Of a stretch of 63,397 nt of DNA, positions 51,448-59,405 are shown piece after piece (within the stretch, counting starts at the first letter, position 1; each line of letters opens with the position of its first letter). Below the pieces are notes generated by a model. That model was not told the DNA's origin, did not search any database, and saw nothing but the letters and a program-made list of their open reading frames with translations. Source of the DNA: a virus; IMG/VR virus record IMGVR_UViG_3300036790_000296, positions 1-63,397 of that record. One strand, 5' to 3'. Position numbers and translations under genes: made by a program.

Positions 51448-53000
51448 AGCTCGCCTCGTTTCGCTGTTGCTTCCTCGAACATATCCAATAGTTGATTTTG
51501 TATTTTCTGTTTACTACGTAGTAACGCATATATCTTCTTCTCCACTGCGGTAGCCTGTAAATGCAGTAATTGCTGTTTATGTTGCTGCCCAATACGGCGA
51601 ATACGCGCATTTGCTTGATCGTATACTTCCAGCGAAGTAATAGGCATGTACCAAATGCATGTATCGGCAGCAGTTAGCGTTAGACCGTGATGGATGCAAC
51701 CAGGGTGCGCCAGCATCACCTTGTATTTGTCGGTATTCTGGAAAAGGTTAAAAACTTGCTCCCTATTGGTCGTATCACCGTGCACCATGCAAAAATCAAA
51801 TTTCATCGTGAGGCGGTCAAATACATCGCCTATGCCTTCTATCATATGCCGGTACGGGATAAATACGATCACCTTTTGCTCGGCGGACTCTATAAGGTCC
51901 ACAAGCGTTGCAATTCTTGGACTGGCATCCAGCCGCACGAACTCAGGGGCTTTAGTATAAACCCATCCCCCCGCTATTTGTAGCAGTTTATTCATAGCTG
52001 CGCCAGCATTCAGGGCTGTAATTTGCTTGTCTGCCACCATGGCCACAAGCTCTTTTTTAACCTTGTCATACAGCTTGGATTGCTGCGGGCTCATATCCAC
52101 ATCGATAAGACGAGGGATCATAGGTGGTAGCTCTACCACATCGTCCAACGCGTACCGCACGGAAGGCTGTAACATCCGGAACGCCGTGTCAATAGCATTC
52201 GGTTTTGGCTTCCATATATAATTGCTTATCCGGGTCATCAGGAGCATTTGCGCATCCCGTTTGCTTCCAGGAGCCGTACCGGGCGTAACGATTTTAGCTT
52301 GCGCCCATACGTCAGGCGGCTCATTAGGCATGGGGGCACCAGTCATCCCCCACACTATCTGGAAATGCTGCGCGAACTTACGCATCATCTTGGAGCGGTC
52401 GGAATTATTTCTGTACACCGCCAACTCGTCGATTATCAAACACGTAATATCCGGCCGCGTCATCAGTTCGTCATATACCACTCTAAGGCCATCGTGATTT
52501 ATCACGTATATATCCGCATCTTCGGCAAGCGCATCCAACCGGTTTTGTCTGCTACCGTGAACGATTGCTACCTTGCGCCCCGGCAGCGTACGAAACGCTT
52601 CCGCGCGCCACACGAATTTCAGGGTGCTAAGGGGAGCCACCACAAGCACCTTTTTGGTCATGCTAGCTTTGTTAAGGCAATCCCACGCCCACAGGGCTGA
52701 TTTTGTCTTGCCGGTCCCCATGGCGTTCAGCACGTAGGCGCGGGGGTTCTCGGTAAGGAGTGCCACTGTAGCTCGCTGTACAGCGTAAGGCGGCTTGGTG
52801 CCCGTGATCCAGTCATAGTAAAGTAAAAACGGGTTTGGCACTTGGTAGCCCAAATGCCTGCACAGCAGCGTCTCGGCAATGCCGTGCTTAATTATCAAAT
52901 TACCGTCCGGTAATTTTAACGCATCTGGAAAAAGGCTTACTGCTCCCGGTGTATTGGGGACAACAAGCTTTTGGTGTTTGTGTGAAACGATTACGGGCAC
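51444..53000 (-). CDS. SNF2/DEAD-type helicase
   Basis: 518 residues from GTG at 53000, overlapping the nuclease stop; a longer frame to 53024 starts with TTG. Motif I MGTGKT at 94-99, motif II CLIIDELA, motif III WGMTGAPMP, motifs V-VI HHGLTLTAADTCIW and QANARIRRIGQ. SNF2-like helicases of this size occur in many phages and are thought to act in replication, recombination or transcription-replication conflict. Next to the VRR-NUC nuclease, they may act together. Confidence 0.85.
   Translation of the reverse strand: MPVIVSHKHQKLVVPNTPGAVSLFPDALKLPDGNLIIKHGIAETLLCRHLGYQVPNPFLLYYDWITGTKPPYAVQRATVALLTENPRAYVLNAMGTGKTKSALWAWDCLNKASMTKKVLVVAPLSTLKFVWRAEAFRTLPGRKVAIVHGSRQNRLDALAEDADIYVINHDGLRVVYDELMTRPDITCLIIDELAVYRNNSDRSKMMRKFAQHFQIVWGMTGAPMPNEPPDVWAQAKIVTPGTAPGSKRDAQMLLMTRISNYIWKPKPNAIDTAFRMLQPSVRYALDDVVELPPMIPRLIDVDMSPQQSKLYDKVKKELVAMVADKQITALNAGAAMNKLLQIAGGWVYTKAPEFVRLDASPRIATLVDLIESAEQKVIVFIPYRHMIEGIGDVFDRLTMKFDFCMVHGDTTNREQVFNLFQNTDKYKVMLAHPGCIHHGLTLTAADTCIWYMPITSLEVYDQANARIRRIGQQHKQQLLHLQATAVEKKIYALLRSKQKIQNQLLDMFEEATAKRGEL
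52900..52913. repeat. Dispersed palindrome TTACCG-TC-CGGTAA
   Basis: Exact copy, 2-nt spacer; symmetry extends to AAATTACCG/CGGTAATTT. Inside the 5' part of the helicase gene. Confidence 0.92.
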
Positions 53001-53308
53001 CGTATTTCCTCGGCTAGTTTGCAACAGGCACCTATTACGCCCAGCGCCTTGAGCAGCGAAATATCGTCATCTACAACGAACACAAGTCCGTGGGCGTTAG
53101 TTATGGCGGCTATAGTATGTTCTTGGCGCGGTGTGGGCTTCTTGCCTTTTGCTTTTGTTTCTATCGCTATGAACCACCCGCCAGCGCATATCAGGCAGTC
53201 GAGCGTGGTAGCTCCTATACCCATTTGTACTGGCCAAAAATTATACTGGCGCGCCAGTTTCGCTAGCTCACGTTTTAGTTTTGCTTTTATCCGGCCTTCC
53301 GGGGTCAT
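52991..53308 (-). CDS. VRR-NUC type nuclease
   Basis: 105 residues from ATG at 53308. Small PD-(D/E)xK domain: EGRIKAKLKRELAKLA start, GATTLDCLICAGGWFIAIETKAKG gives the Asp and the E-x-K, followed by PTPRQEHTIAAI. Single-domain VRR-NUC proteins are found beside SNF2 helicases in phages and probably cleave branched or flap DNA. Confidence 0.8.
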   Translation of the reverse strand: MTPEGRIKAKLKRELAKLARQYNFWPVQMGIGATTLDCLICAGGWFIAIETKAKGKKPTPRQEHTIAAITNAHGLVFVVDDDISLLKALGVIGACCKLAEEIRCP

Positions 53309-53483
53309 ATTCGTTCCACTCGTTTCGCCAAGCACATACTTTTTCAGCAACTGTCTCGCCGTAATATATTTCGTGACCGGGCCAAGCTGCGACCGTTCCT
53401 ATTTTCCACAATACCCACACTTTTGCTCCGCTAAGTTTTGTTAGCGTGTGTAACACAAACATTTCCCGGCTAGCGTGGGTCAT
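53268..53483 (-). CDS. Tandem-duplicated small protein, copy B
   Basis: 71 residues from ATG at 53483. Shares with copy A the arrangement K-VW-xWxxxxxxAAWP and the end AEKVCAWRNEWNEYDP; it then has nine extra Lys-rich residues. Overlaps copy A by 14 nt and the nuclease gene by 41 nt. Trp-rich, about 70 residues, no known fold. Confidence 0.6.
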   Translation of the reverse strand: MTHASREMFVLHTLTKLSGAKVWVLWKIGTVAAWPGHEIYYGETVAEKVCAWRNEWNEYDPGRPDKSKTKT

Positions 53484-53670
53484 ATTTGCCCCACTCGTTT
53501 CGCCAATCACATACTTTTTCAGCAATCGCCTTAGTGCGATATTGGTTTTGATTGGGCCAAATTATGGCTGCGTTCGTTGCTGTCCATATTTTCCACACTT
53601 TTTCTCCGCTAGTATTTATTGCTTCATATATCACAAATAACTTTTGGCTAGCGCGTGGTGCATGGCTCAC
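53470..53670 (-). CDS. Tandem-duplicated small protein, copy A
   Basis: 66 residues; GTG start overlaps the previous stop (GTGA). Contains EKVWKIWTATNAAIIWPNQ and ends AEKVCDWRNEWGKYDPR, matching copy B next door. The repeated 3' DNA has created new overlapping reading frames in the neighbours, a sign of recent tandem duplication. Function unknown. Confidence 0.65.
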   Translation of the reverse strand: MSHAPRASQKLFVIYEAINTSGEKVWKIWTATNAAIIWPNQNQYRTKAIAEKVCDWRNEWGKYDPR

Positions 53671-53924
53671 AGCTTTACCGCAATATACTCGCACACCCCC
53701 GCAATAACGCGGCGTTGAACGAGCGCACATGTTTTATCGCCGGTATCACGCCATTGCCCATGCAATTCGTCCCACCGCATACCAGCAGCTTTCCACGCTG
53801 CGTTTGCGGTTTCGCGCGCAACCGCATTGAATTGGCGGTCAAACATCAATAGACCGCGATGGTACATTATTTCTGTACCGCATTTAGCTACGGAAATTGC
53901 TTTGAGAAATACTGATCGTTCCAT
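53667..53924 (-). CDS. Hypothetical phage protein
   Basis: 85 residues; CAGGAG 6 nt before ATG. Helical (FDRQFNAVARETANAAWKAAGM, VQRRVIAGVCEYIA) with a central WDELHGQWRDTGDKT. No family recognised. First of a coupled set leading to the nuclease and helicase genes. Confidence 0.7.
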   Translation of the reverse strand: MERSVFLKAISVAKCGTEIMYHRGLLMFDRQFNAVARETANAAWKAAGMRWDELHGQWRDTGDKTCALVQRRVIAGVCEYIAVKL

Positions 53925-53990
53925 GGGAACTCCTGTGTTTGTAAACGCAGTATACCATGGAATAGCGTAAAAAGTACAGTAACTTATATG

Positions 53991-54659
53991 TTATCGGTGA
54001 GATTTACCGTGAAACGGGCACGACATAACCGGGCACCATTTATAGCAGAGCTTGCCCGGTTTAGGCGGATACGTCATTGTAACAGCCGCGTTTTCTAGCT
54101 CTTTGATACGCGGCAACAGCCCCACCCACCCCCCAGCTACATCGGCGCGTGTATAAATTTCAGGCGTCGAGCAGTCATCTTTCAACCACACGTATTCAGA
54201 ACGCACCACTTTGACGTTGGGAAAATGTGCGAATATACATTGTGCCATCAACATCAATTGCACGCTATCGACCAGAACTTTTCCAGTTTTCCAATCGAGA
54301 ATAAGCGCCACAGGGCCGTCGATACGCACCACATCCCCAATACCGCGATACCACGCATTATCGGCGAACCAGCTAGTAGGCTGAAAATCTTTTGTTATAG
54401 CATATTTCTTCTCTACCTGTAGCTCTCCTGGTCCGTCCAATACCCTATCCACCCATTTCTGGTAATCCCTCATAGTATCGGGGAGGGGGGTTTTGTTTTT
54501 TATGGCAGCAGCAAGCGCACCATGCACTTCGTTACCCCACACCAGCGCTTCGCCGCCTTCGTCCGAATAGTTCTTAGCTAAGTCTACTTCATAGTGCCGC
54601 TTTGGGCATGTGTCGTAGTTTTTTAGCTTAGAAAATGACCACGACCATGATTTGGTCAT
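53991..54659 (-). CDS. Cas4/RecB-like PD-(D/E)xK nuclease with Fe-S cysteines
   Basis: 222 residues. SWSFSKLKNYDTCPKRHYE with Cys 18, WGNEVHGAL helix, GIGDVV and LILDWKTGK (catalytic Asp and Lys), QLMLMAQ, and three C-terminal cysteines in CYKWCPVMSC. Four Cys in this layout indicate an iron-sulfur cluster as in Cas4 and AddB. Likely a 5'-3' or recombination exonuclease in phage DNA processing. Confidence 0.85.
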   Translation of the reverse strand: MTKSWSWSFSKLKNYDTCPKRHYEVDLAKNYSDEGGEALVWGNEVHGALAAAIKNKTPLPDTMRDYQKWVDRVLDGPGELQVEKKYAITKDFQPTSWFADNAWYRGIGDVVRIDGPVALILDWKTGKVLVDSVQLMLMAQCIFAHFPNVKVVRSEYVWLKDDCSTPEIYTRADVAGGWVGLLPRIKELENAAVTMTYPPKPGKLCYKWCPVMSCPFHGKSHR

Positions 54660-54687
54660 ATGAAAATACCCCCTACATTGTGTTCAG

Positions 54688-55014
54688 TTATACTCGCTCC
54701 GCTTGACGCGCCAACAGTTCCTCGGCTTCCAGTTCTTCTTCCAGCAGCGCAAATGAACGCCACACCAGTTTACCCGAATGCCGTTGCCCATCGCTGTCCC
54801 GGGTCCCATGTTCCAGCAGGTGCCGCGCTATACAATCCGCATGGTCGGTTGATTTTTCTCGTGCCCAATGCAACGGTTGCCCGGGGTTATGCTGGTCGTT
54901 CCCAGCTTTGGATACCCGAGCGACTTCCGCCATAGCACGTGGGAAGTATTTCATAACACCAGAATATATGGGGGTAGCTTTCCGCTCCGCAGCGTCATCG
55001 GGAAGTATGCTCAT
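54688..55014 (-). CDS. DUF5664-like protein (dATP/dGTP diphosphohydrolase N-terminal type)
   Basis: 108 residues. Block TPIYSGVMKYFPRAMAEVARVSK, AGNDQHNPGQPLHW and HADCIARHLLEHGTRDSDGQRHSGK is characteristic of DUF5664, a family annotated with dATP/dGTP diphosphohydrolases. It may trim purine dNTP pools. It is followed downstream by two deoxyribosyltransferase-like genes on its upstream side, a nucleotide-metabolism group. Confidence 0.8.
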   Translation of the reverse strand: MSILPDDAAERKATPIYSGVMKYFPRAMAEVARVSKAGNDQHNPGQPLHWAREKSTDHADCIARHLLEHGTRDSDGQRHSGKLVWRSFALLEEELEAEELLARQAERV

Positions 55015-55016
55015 AG

Positions 55017-55361
55017 CTATATCTCCTTTAGGCCCAATGCGCGCGCCAGTGCACGCTCTGCGGCTGCGCCCTTGCTACCTTCCCATCCGGGCAATAACAC
55101 TATGGCTTCGGCTTTTAGGGCGATCCACCGCATATTATCAGCTAGGGCCTCGCGCAAATTAAACCCATGCTGTTCAGTAGCCAGCGCTTCATCGCCAGTC
55201 AGATTGTCCTTGGATATATCAGTGCCGTGGTCCTCGTTATCGCGTTCTGCGGGACTGAATACCTCATGCCCCTCTGCACGCAATTTAGCCGCAACAGCAG
55301 CAAATGCCGGGAAGTTAAAATTCTTGCACCCACGCATCGGTCCTGCGATATATATTTTCAT
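55017..55361 (-). CDS. DUF4406 deoxyribosyltransferase-like protein
   Basis: 114 residues. MKIYIAGPMRG start, FPAFAAVAAKLRAEGHEVFSPAE and ALADNMRWIALKAEAIVLLPGWEGSKGAAAE follow DUF4406, related to nucleoside 2-deoxyribosyltransferases. Might exchange or degrade bases in deoxynucleosides. ATGA overlap with the gene upstream. Confidence 0.85.
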   Translation of the reverse strand: MKIYIAGPMRGCKNFNFPAFAAVAAKLRAEGHEVFSPAERDNEDHGTDISKDNLTGDEALATEQHGFNLREALADNMRWIALKAEAIVLLPGWEGSKGAAAERALARALGLKEI

Positions 55362-55795
55362 TTGAGTTTCTCCATCAGGTCTTCGGGGTTAAAGAACACA
55401 CGGTCTGCGAATTGATACATTACATCCCACCGTGTTTCGGGGTCATCGCATGGATGGTCAAACAAAACATACCCTATTTTATCCTTCCCAAGCGCCCAGC
55501 CAAACTCTAGGTGGCCGGATTTACCGGCCGGTAACACCAAAATCACCGTATCACATCGCTCCAAATGGTGCAAGTCAAACTCAAATACATGCCGTGCTGC
55601 GTACCCTTCTAGCGCCTGTTGGTAGTTGTTACCGCGCTCCTGCTCGTACCGTTTCCACTCGTCATCCGCATGAGGCCCGGCTGCGTGCCAGTCGTCAAAA
55701 ACTTCGCATCCAATTTCCCGTAGCCTGGCAGCCAGAGCAGGTACAGCGGCGTTTCTGAGCGACCCAATTAGATAAACAACCGGATTATTTTTCAT
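55358..55795 (-). CDS. Nucleoside 2-deoxyribosyltransferase-like protein
   Basis: 145 residues from ATG at 55795 (ATGA overlap with the membrane gene). VYLIGSLRN start, EIGCEVFDDWHAAGP, DLHHLERCDTVILVLPAGKSGHLEFGWALG carries the conserved Gly-Lys-Ser and Glu of the active site. Second such protein in tandem with DUF4406; substrate may be a modified nucleotide but no partner enzyme shows this. Confidence 0.8.
   Translation of the reverse strand: MKNNPVVYLIGSLRNAAVPALAARLREIGCEVFDDWHAAGPHADDEWKRYEQERGNNYQQALEGYAARHVFEFDLHHLERCDTVILVLPAGKSGHLEFGWALGKDKIGYVLFDHPCDDPETRWDVMYQFADRVFFNPEDLMEKLK
55521..55534. repeat. Dispersed palindrome TTACCG-GC-CGGTAA
   Basis: Exact, fully symmetrical 14-mer in gene 55358..55795 (Leu-Pro-Ala-Gly-Lys codons). 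Confidence 0.9.
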
Positions 55796-55941
55796 GACGC
55801 AAACAGGAACGCAAGTGCGCCGTATCCTATTGCCCACGCTAAAAACGCGACGCCTGCGGCTCCATTGTTTTGGCTAAACCAACATAGCGACGATGCCACA
55901 CATAGAATGCCAATCATTGACATGAAAATTGACTGTATCAT
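55792..55941 (-). CDS. 49-residue two-span membrane protein
   Basis: Starts MIQSIFMSMIGILCVASSLC; second span GVAFLAWAIGYGALAFLFA. ATGA overlaps on both sides with 55938..56414 and 55358..55795. Unknown role; another of the tiny membrane proteins scattered in the leftward arm. Confidence 0.75.
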   Translation of the reverse strand: MIQSIFMSMIGILCVASSLCWFSQNNGAAGVAFLAWAIGYGALAFLFAS

Positions 55942-56414
55942 TTACTGTTCTCCGGTGGTTTATCATAAAGCGACCGGGCGTAGGCCAGCGGCGGGCTTAC
56001 CCACTTGTTGGTGCGTGCGTCCCATCTCTGCCCGAGATGCTTGGCTTCGGTTGCAGCCGCTTTGGCTTTAGCCTTCGCTTCACGCGATACCTTAAGTGCG
56101 TTCGCCTTGTCCTCTTTGCCTGTTGTTAGCTCGGCTATAACCCGAATATCATTTTCGGTGAGCGGGTACATTCGGCGGCACGAAGGCACTGGGGGCAAAA
56201 CCGGCTCACGCACGGTTTCATGCTCACCTGAATGAGGCATTGCCATCACCCCAGCGTCCTCGCGCCACTCGTTTTCGCCGATATCACGGCGAAGAAATTC
56301 CGGAATATCCTCGAATGGTTCTGGCATTACCGGCGCGGTAATTTCCGGCGCGGCGTCGCCGTCACACTTATCCTGCGCGCCCGCGCACGCGTTTATGGTT
56401 TCATCTTCTGTCAT
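55938..56414 (-). CDS. Hypothetical protein with basic helical C-terminus
   Basis: 158 residues from ATG at 56414, overlapping the polymerase stop (ATGA). Acidic N-terminal half (Pro/Glu-rich) and a basic helix ALKVSREAKAKAKAAATEAKH in the C-terminal half. It may assist the polymerase, judged only by coupling. A longer frame to 56477 would lie inside the polymerase gene and is rejected. Confidence 0.7.
   Translation of the reverse strand: MTEDETINACAGAQDKCDGDAAPEITAPVMPEPFEDIPEFLRRDIGENEWREDAGVMAMPHSGEHETVREPVLPPVPSCRRMYPLTENDIRVIAELTTGKEDKANALKVSREAKAKAKAAATEAKHLGQRWDARTNKWVSPPLAYARSLYDKPPENSK
56327..56341. repeat. Dispersed palindrome TTACCG-GCG-CGGTAA
   Basis: Exact copy, 3-nt spacer, flanked by A/T, in gene 55938..56414. 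Confidence 0.9.
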
Positions 56415-58294
56415 TTCGCGTCTCCATATGTTTGACCGGAACCCACATCTGCTTTTAGCGGTAAAGAAGGCGCCCATGAGGGACGACGCGTCATTTCAGT
56501 ATGGATTATTTGCTTGGCGTTGTCAACATCCTCGTCGGGTACGATGAACGCCAACTCGTCATGGGATTGTAGAGCAAACCTGTAGCCTCGATCAGATAAC
56601 CTTAGAGCCACGTTCATCACAACTATACGGGCAAGAAACTGCACTATGTTTTCCAAGAACTTGCTGCCGTACATAGTGTGTTTCCGCCCTCCATACGTGT
56701 AGGTAAGACCGCCATCGTTTTCACGTTTAGGCTCGGCATACTGCATCATTAGTCCGTTGGGGCCGCGTACGAACCCATGCCCTATAACACATGGGCCGCA
56801 AGTTACCGGCGCGGAAAGCCCCAACCATGCGGTATCGAGTACATTCTCTAACTTCCTCCACGTGTGCACAATAGGATAATTAACATTGCGGTACACGCTA
56901 ACTGATTTCTTGGCCAAATCCAGCGTCCACACTTTCTTAAGCTCGCGCACGTCCATCCCAAGCGCACGTGCCATACGTATAACCATGATATAAAACTTGG
57001 GGGGACCAGCCCCGTACCCTAGACCAAGCACACCCGATTTACCTATAAACCGCTGTAAACTGCTAACGCGTTCCAGCAGCACCCCAAATATAGCCATTGC
57101 GAGCAATTTGTATGGGTCTTCGTTATTGGTGAACGCTCGCAGTAACACATCCGCGCCGCAAATAAGCGCCGATATACGCGCTTCAATTTGCCCAAGGTCC
57201 GCAACAATTACCTTATGGCCTGGAGGCGCGCGTAGGCTATTTCGCAATTTAGACTTTTGCGGACCACGCCCCGATGGCATGTTTTGCATATTCATTTTCC
57301 AGTCGCCGCTTAGTCTATGCGTATGGGTTCCACCGAACCGTATGGGAATAGGCATGGAAAATGGGGTTAAATTGCGCCACCTTAACGATGCAACGCGTAG
57401 CAGCGTCATGCCGCGCGTTTCTTCAATGGTGCTTTTGTGGCCTAGTCTCGCAGCCGCCAATGCTTGCACGCGGCTATCTTCATGCTCAGATAACTCAGCC
57501 ATGAACTCGTCTGTCTTGGCAAACGCCGGAAGTAGTTTCCCTGTTATGGGGGATGTTTTCATTTCCACGTCTACGCCAAAATCCTCTAGGGCTTTCTGGA
57601 ATTGCGAATTGGACATTACCAAGTTGCGGTCGCTAAGGCCCGCATCCGTAAGTAGTTTAGCTTTTTCCAGCTTCAATTCTTCCAAATGTGAAACCAGCAT
57701 AGGCCGGTCTATAATGAACTTAGGCTCTACGGCGCACCGTAGCACCAAGTCCATCACACGGCGTTCCGCAGGGGGGAAATTCTGGCCTAGTATCCTAAAC
57801 ACACCTTCGCATAGTCTATTATCCTGAAGACAGTAATCACTGAAGGCTCCCCACAAAACCGGGTCATTACGTATTTGGTCGCGCCGCATGCCCTTCACGT
57901 TGGCAATAGCGTGCCCTTTATGGCCTATTTTCAGATACTCTGCCACCTTGGCGAGGCTCAATCTTGGGAGTTTATGCGCCAGCATTGTGCGGGCAATTCC
58001 CAGCGCATCAACCATGCGAACCGGGACAAAATCGTATATGTAAGACAAAATACAGTTGTCGAAAAGTGCGTTGAATGTTACCGTGGTGGTAACAGCCGGG
58101 TCAATTTTTGACAGGTACGCTGGAATATCGGGGCCGTCTATAATTTCATGCGGGCCGTCATCCAGCTTGGCCGCCATCATGGAAACTTCAAACCTGTGGT
58201 CTAAAATGTATTCAGCCGGGGTCATCTTGCGGAGCGAGTACACATCATCGTAATACGACTCAAAATCAAGTATAAGTAAATGCTGTTGCGTCAT
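56411..58294 (-). CDS. DNA polymerase, family A
   Basis: 627 residues from ATG at 58294; GTG at 58306 is possible. 3'-5' exonuclease: DFES (Asp 10, Glu 12), TFNALFDNCIL, SDYCLQDNRLCE. Polymerase motif A VVADLGQIEARISALI, motif B region RVSSLQRFIGKSGVLGLGYG, motif C SHDELAF. No 5' nuclease domain. Replicative enzyme of the phage, located in the middle of the leftward arm and coupled to neighbours on both sides. Confidence 0.92.
   Translation of the reverse strand: MTQQHLLILDFESYYDDVYSLRKMTPAEYILDHRFEVSMMAAKLDDGPHEIIDGPDIPAYLSKIDPAVTTTVTFNALFDNCILSYIYDFVPVRMVDALGIARTMLAHKLPRLSLAKVAEYLKIGHKGHAIANVKGMRRDQIRNDPVLWGAFSDYCLQDNRLCEGVFRILGQNFPPAERRVMDLVLRCAVEPKFIIDRPMLVSHLEELKLEKAKLLTDAGLSDRNLVMSNSQFQKALEDFGVDVEMKTSPITGKLLPAFAKTDEFMAELSEHEDSRVQALAAARLGHKSTIEETRGMTLLRVASLRWRNLTPFSMPIPIRFGGTHTHRLSGDWKMNMQNMPSGRGPQKSKLRNSLRAPPGHKVIVADLGQIEARISALICGADVLLRAFTNNEDPYKLLAMAIFGVLLERVSSLQRFIGKSGVLGLGYGAGPPKFYIMVIRMARALGMDVRELKKVWTLDLAKKSVSVYRNVNYPIVHTWRKLENVLDTAWLGLSAPVTCGPCVIGHGFVRGPNGLMMQYAEPKRENDGGLTYTYGGRKHTMYGSKFLENIVQFLARIVVMNVALRLSDRGYRFALQSHDELAFIVPDEDVDNAKQIIHTEMTRRPSWAPSLPLKADVGSGQTYGDAK
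56803..56817. repeat. TTACCG palindrome, one mismatch (TTACCG-GCG-CGGAAA)
   Basis: 3-nt spacer, inside the polymerase gene. Confidence 0.55.
58078..58092. repeat. TTACCG palindrome, one mismatch (TTACCG-TGG-TGGTAA)
   Basis: 3-nt spacer, inside the exonuclease part of the polymerase gene (Val-Thr-Thr-Thr codons). Confidence 0.65.
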
Positions 58295-58302
58295 TACGGT
58301 AA

Positions 58303-58632
58303 TCACCGCTTATCAACACTATTAGCCACAGCGGCTATCTGGTTGTAAATAGTGCGCGCTTGCAACGTAGCTTGCCAAGCATCCTCTAGCTCGTTGCCTT
58401 GTTGGAACGTTCGCGCGCGCTCTATAACGTATCGTTCGGCAAAAGACCGGAAGCGGCTGTGTGGTATATCGCCCGTTTGTCCTGCTATGGGGACGGGGAT
58501 GCTAAAACCGCCACTACCGCCGCCACCGCCGCCACCATGCGCCGCGAAACCGCCGCCGCCACCATGCGCCGTGACACCGCCGTAAACGCTCGGGGGTACA
58601 AATTGTTGTGCAGCGGCGGTTGTCTTTGGCAT
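58303..58632 (-). CDS. Small protein with Gly-rich linker
   Basis: 109 residues from ATG at 58632. N-terminal Ala/Gln/Pro stretch, a Gly/His-rich linker (AHGGGGGFAAHGGGGGGG) and a helical C-terminal half (FRSFAERYVIERARTFQQGN, ATLQARTIYNQIAAVAN). Glycine-rich coupling protein next to the polymerase; unknown role. Overlaps the polymerase frame. Confidence 0.65.
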   Translation of the reverse strand: MPKTTAAAQQFVPPSVYGGVTAHGGGGGFAAHGGGGGGGSGGFSIPVPIAGQTGDIPHSRFRSFAERYVIERARTFQQGNELEDAWQATLQARTIYNQIAAVANSVDKR

Positions 58633-58685
58633 CAATTCACCGTGAGTTGGTGCTTTTGGTTAAACTACCCCGTAGTTTAACCAAG

Positions 58686-59405
58686 TTATTGCACGATGTC
58701 AAGCTTTTTATCAGGGAACAAATCGAAAGTGTTAGAGTCGAATTCCCCAGAGAATGAAACTATCACCGGAGAACCGATTGCGTTTTTGTTTTCTGGCGTC
58801 ATCAAAGCTGATGCAATTGTGCCGGAAGTATCTCGAATACGCGTTAACCATTCAGATATCCCAACTGGCTCCTTATTACACCTTTTGCCGTTTTCTTGGT
58901 GTAGCTTCACATCAGAGCACAAACTTAGCGCTGTGGGCCAATAATATCGCATTGCCCCAGCAGTTGCATTACTGGCGAGCCAATTCAGCACTGCGCGAAC
59001 ATCGTTAAACTTTTGGCACACTTCCATCATTGAACAGAACGTACGTAGTATAGGGGTAGAAAGTGTACCTTGTTGCAGAACGTTACTTGCAGGGGGTAGA
59101 ATCTCTAGTTCATTAAATATTATTTCAATACTCACTTTGTGCGTAATATCTATGTTAAACACATATCTACCCTGGCTTGGTTCGTCATACACTATCCCAT
59201 ATGCGGCGCTACATCGGGATATAATATCTGGCGCAAACATGCATTCAACCAAATCCCGCATGGTGAAACCACACTCCAAGGTGGCCTCCATCACGCGTTT
59301 TTCTAGCTTATCAATCATTTTCTTCGCCGCGTATAAACTGTTGCTATCTAGTGCGGATGCCATGGGAATGGCCGTAACAAGTCTATTTCGGGTTCGTCGT
59401 TTCAT
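58686..59405 (-). CDS. Hypothetical replication-region protein
   Basis: 239 residues, ATGA overlap with the VWA/metallopeptidase gene. Mixed helical and beta sequence (NSLYAAKKMIDKLEKRVMEA, HKVSIEIIFNELEILPP, MRYYWPTALSLCSDVKLH). No family recognised. Coupling to the MoxR/VWA set suggests it is a client or cofactor of that complex, which is inference. Confidence 0.7.
   Translation of the reverse strand: MKRRTRNRLVTAIPMASALDSNSLYAAKKMIDKLEKRVMEATLECGFTMRDLVECMFAPDIISRCSAAYGIVYDEPSQGRYVFNIDITHKVSIEIIFNELEILPPASNVLQQGTLSTPILRTFCSMMEVCQKFNDVRAVLNWLASNATAGAMRYYWPTALSLCSDVKLHQENGKRCNKEPVGISEWLTRIRDTSGTIASALMTPENKNAIGSPVIVSFSGEFDSNTFDLFPDKKLDIVQ

Noticed and set aside
54688-55795. Diaminopurine (Z-genome) system
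   Set aside because: DUF5664 is present but no PurZ-like adenylosuccinate synthase was seen anywhere in the genome.
56411-56477. Longer start at 56477 for gene 55938..56414
   Set aside because: Would lie within the polymerase 3' end; ATG at 56414 overlaps the polymerase stop as ATGA like its neighbours.
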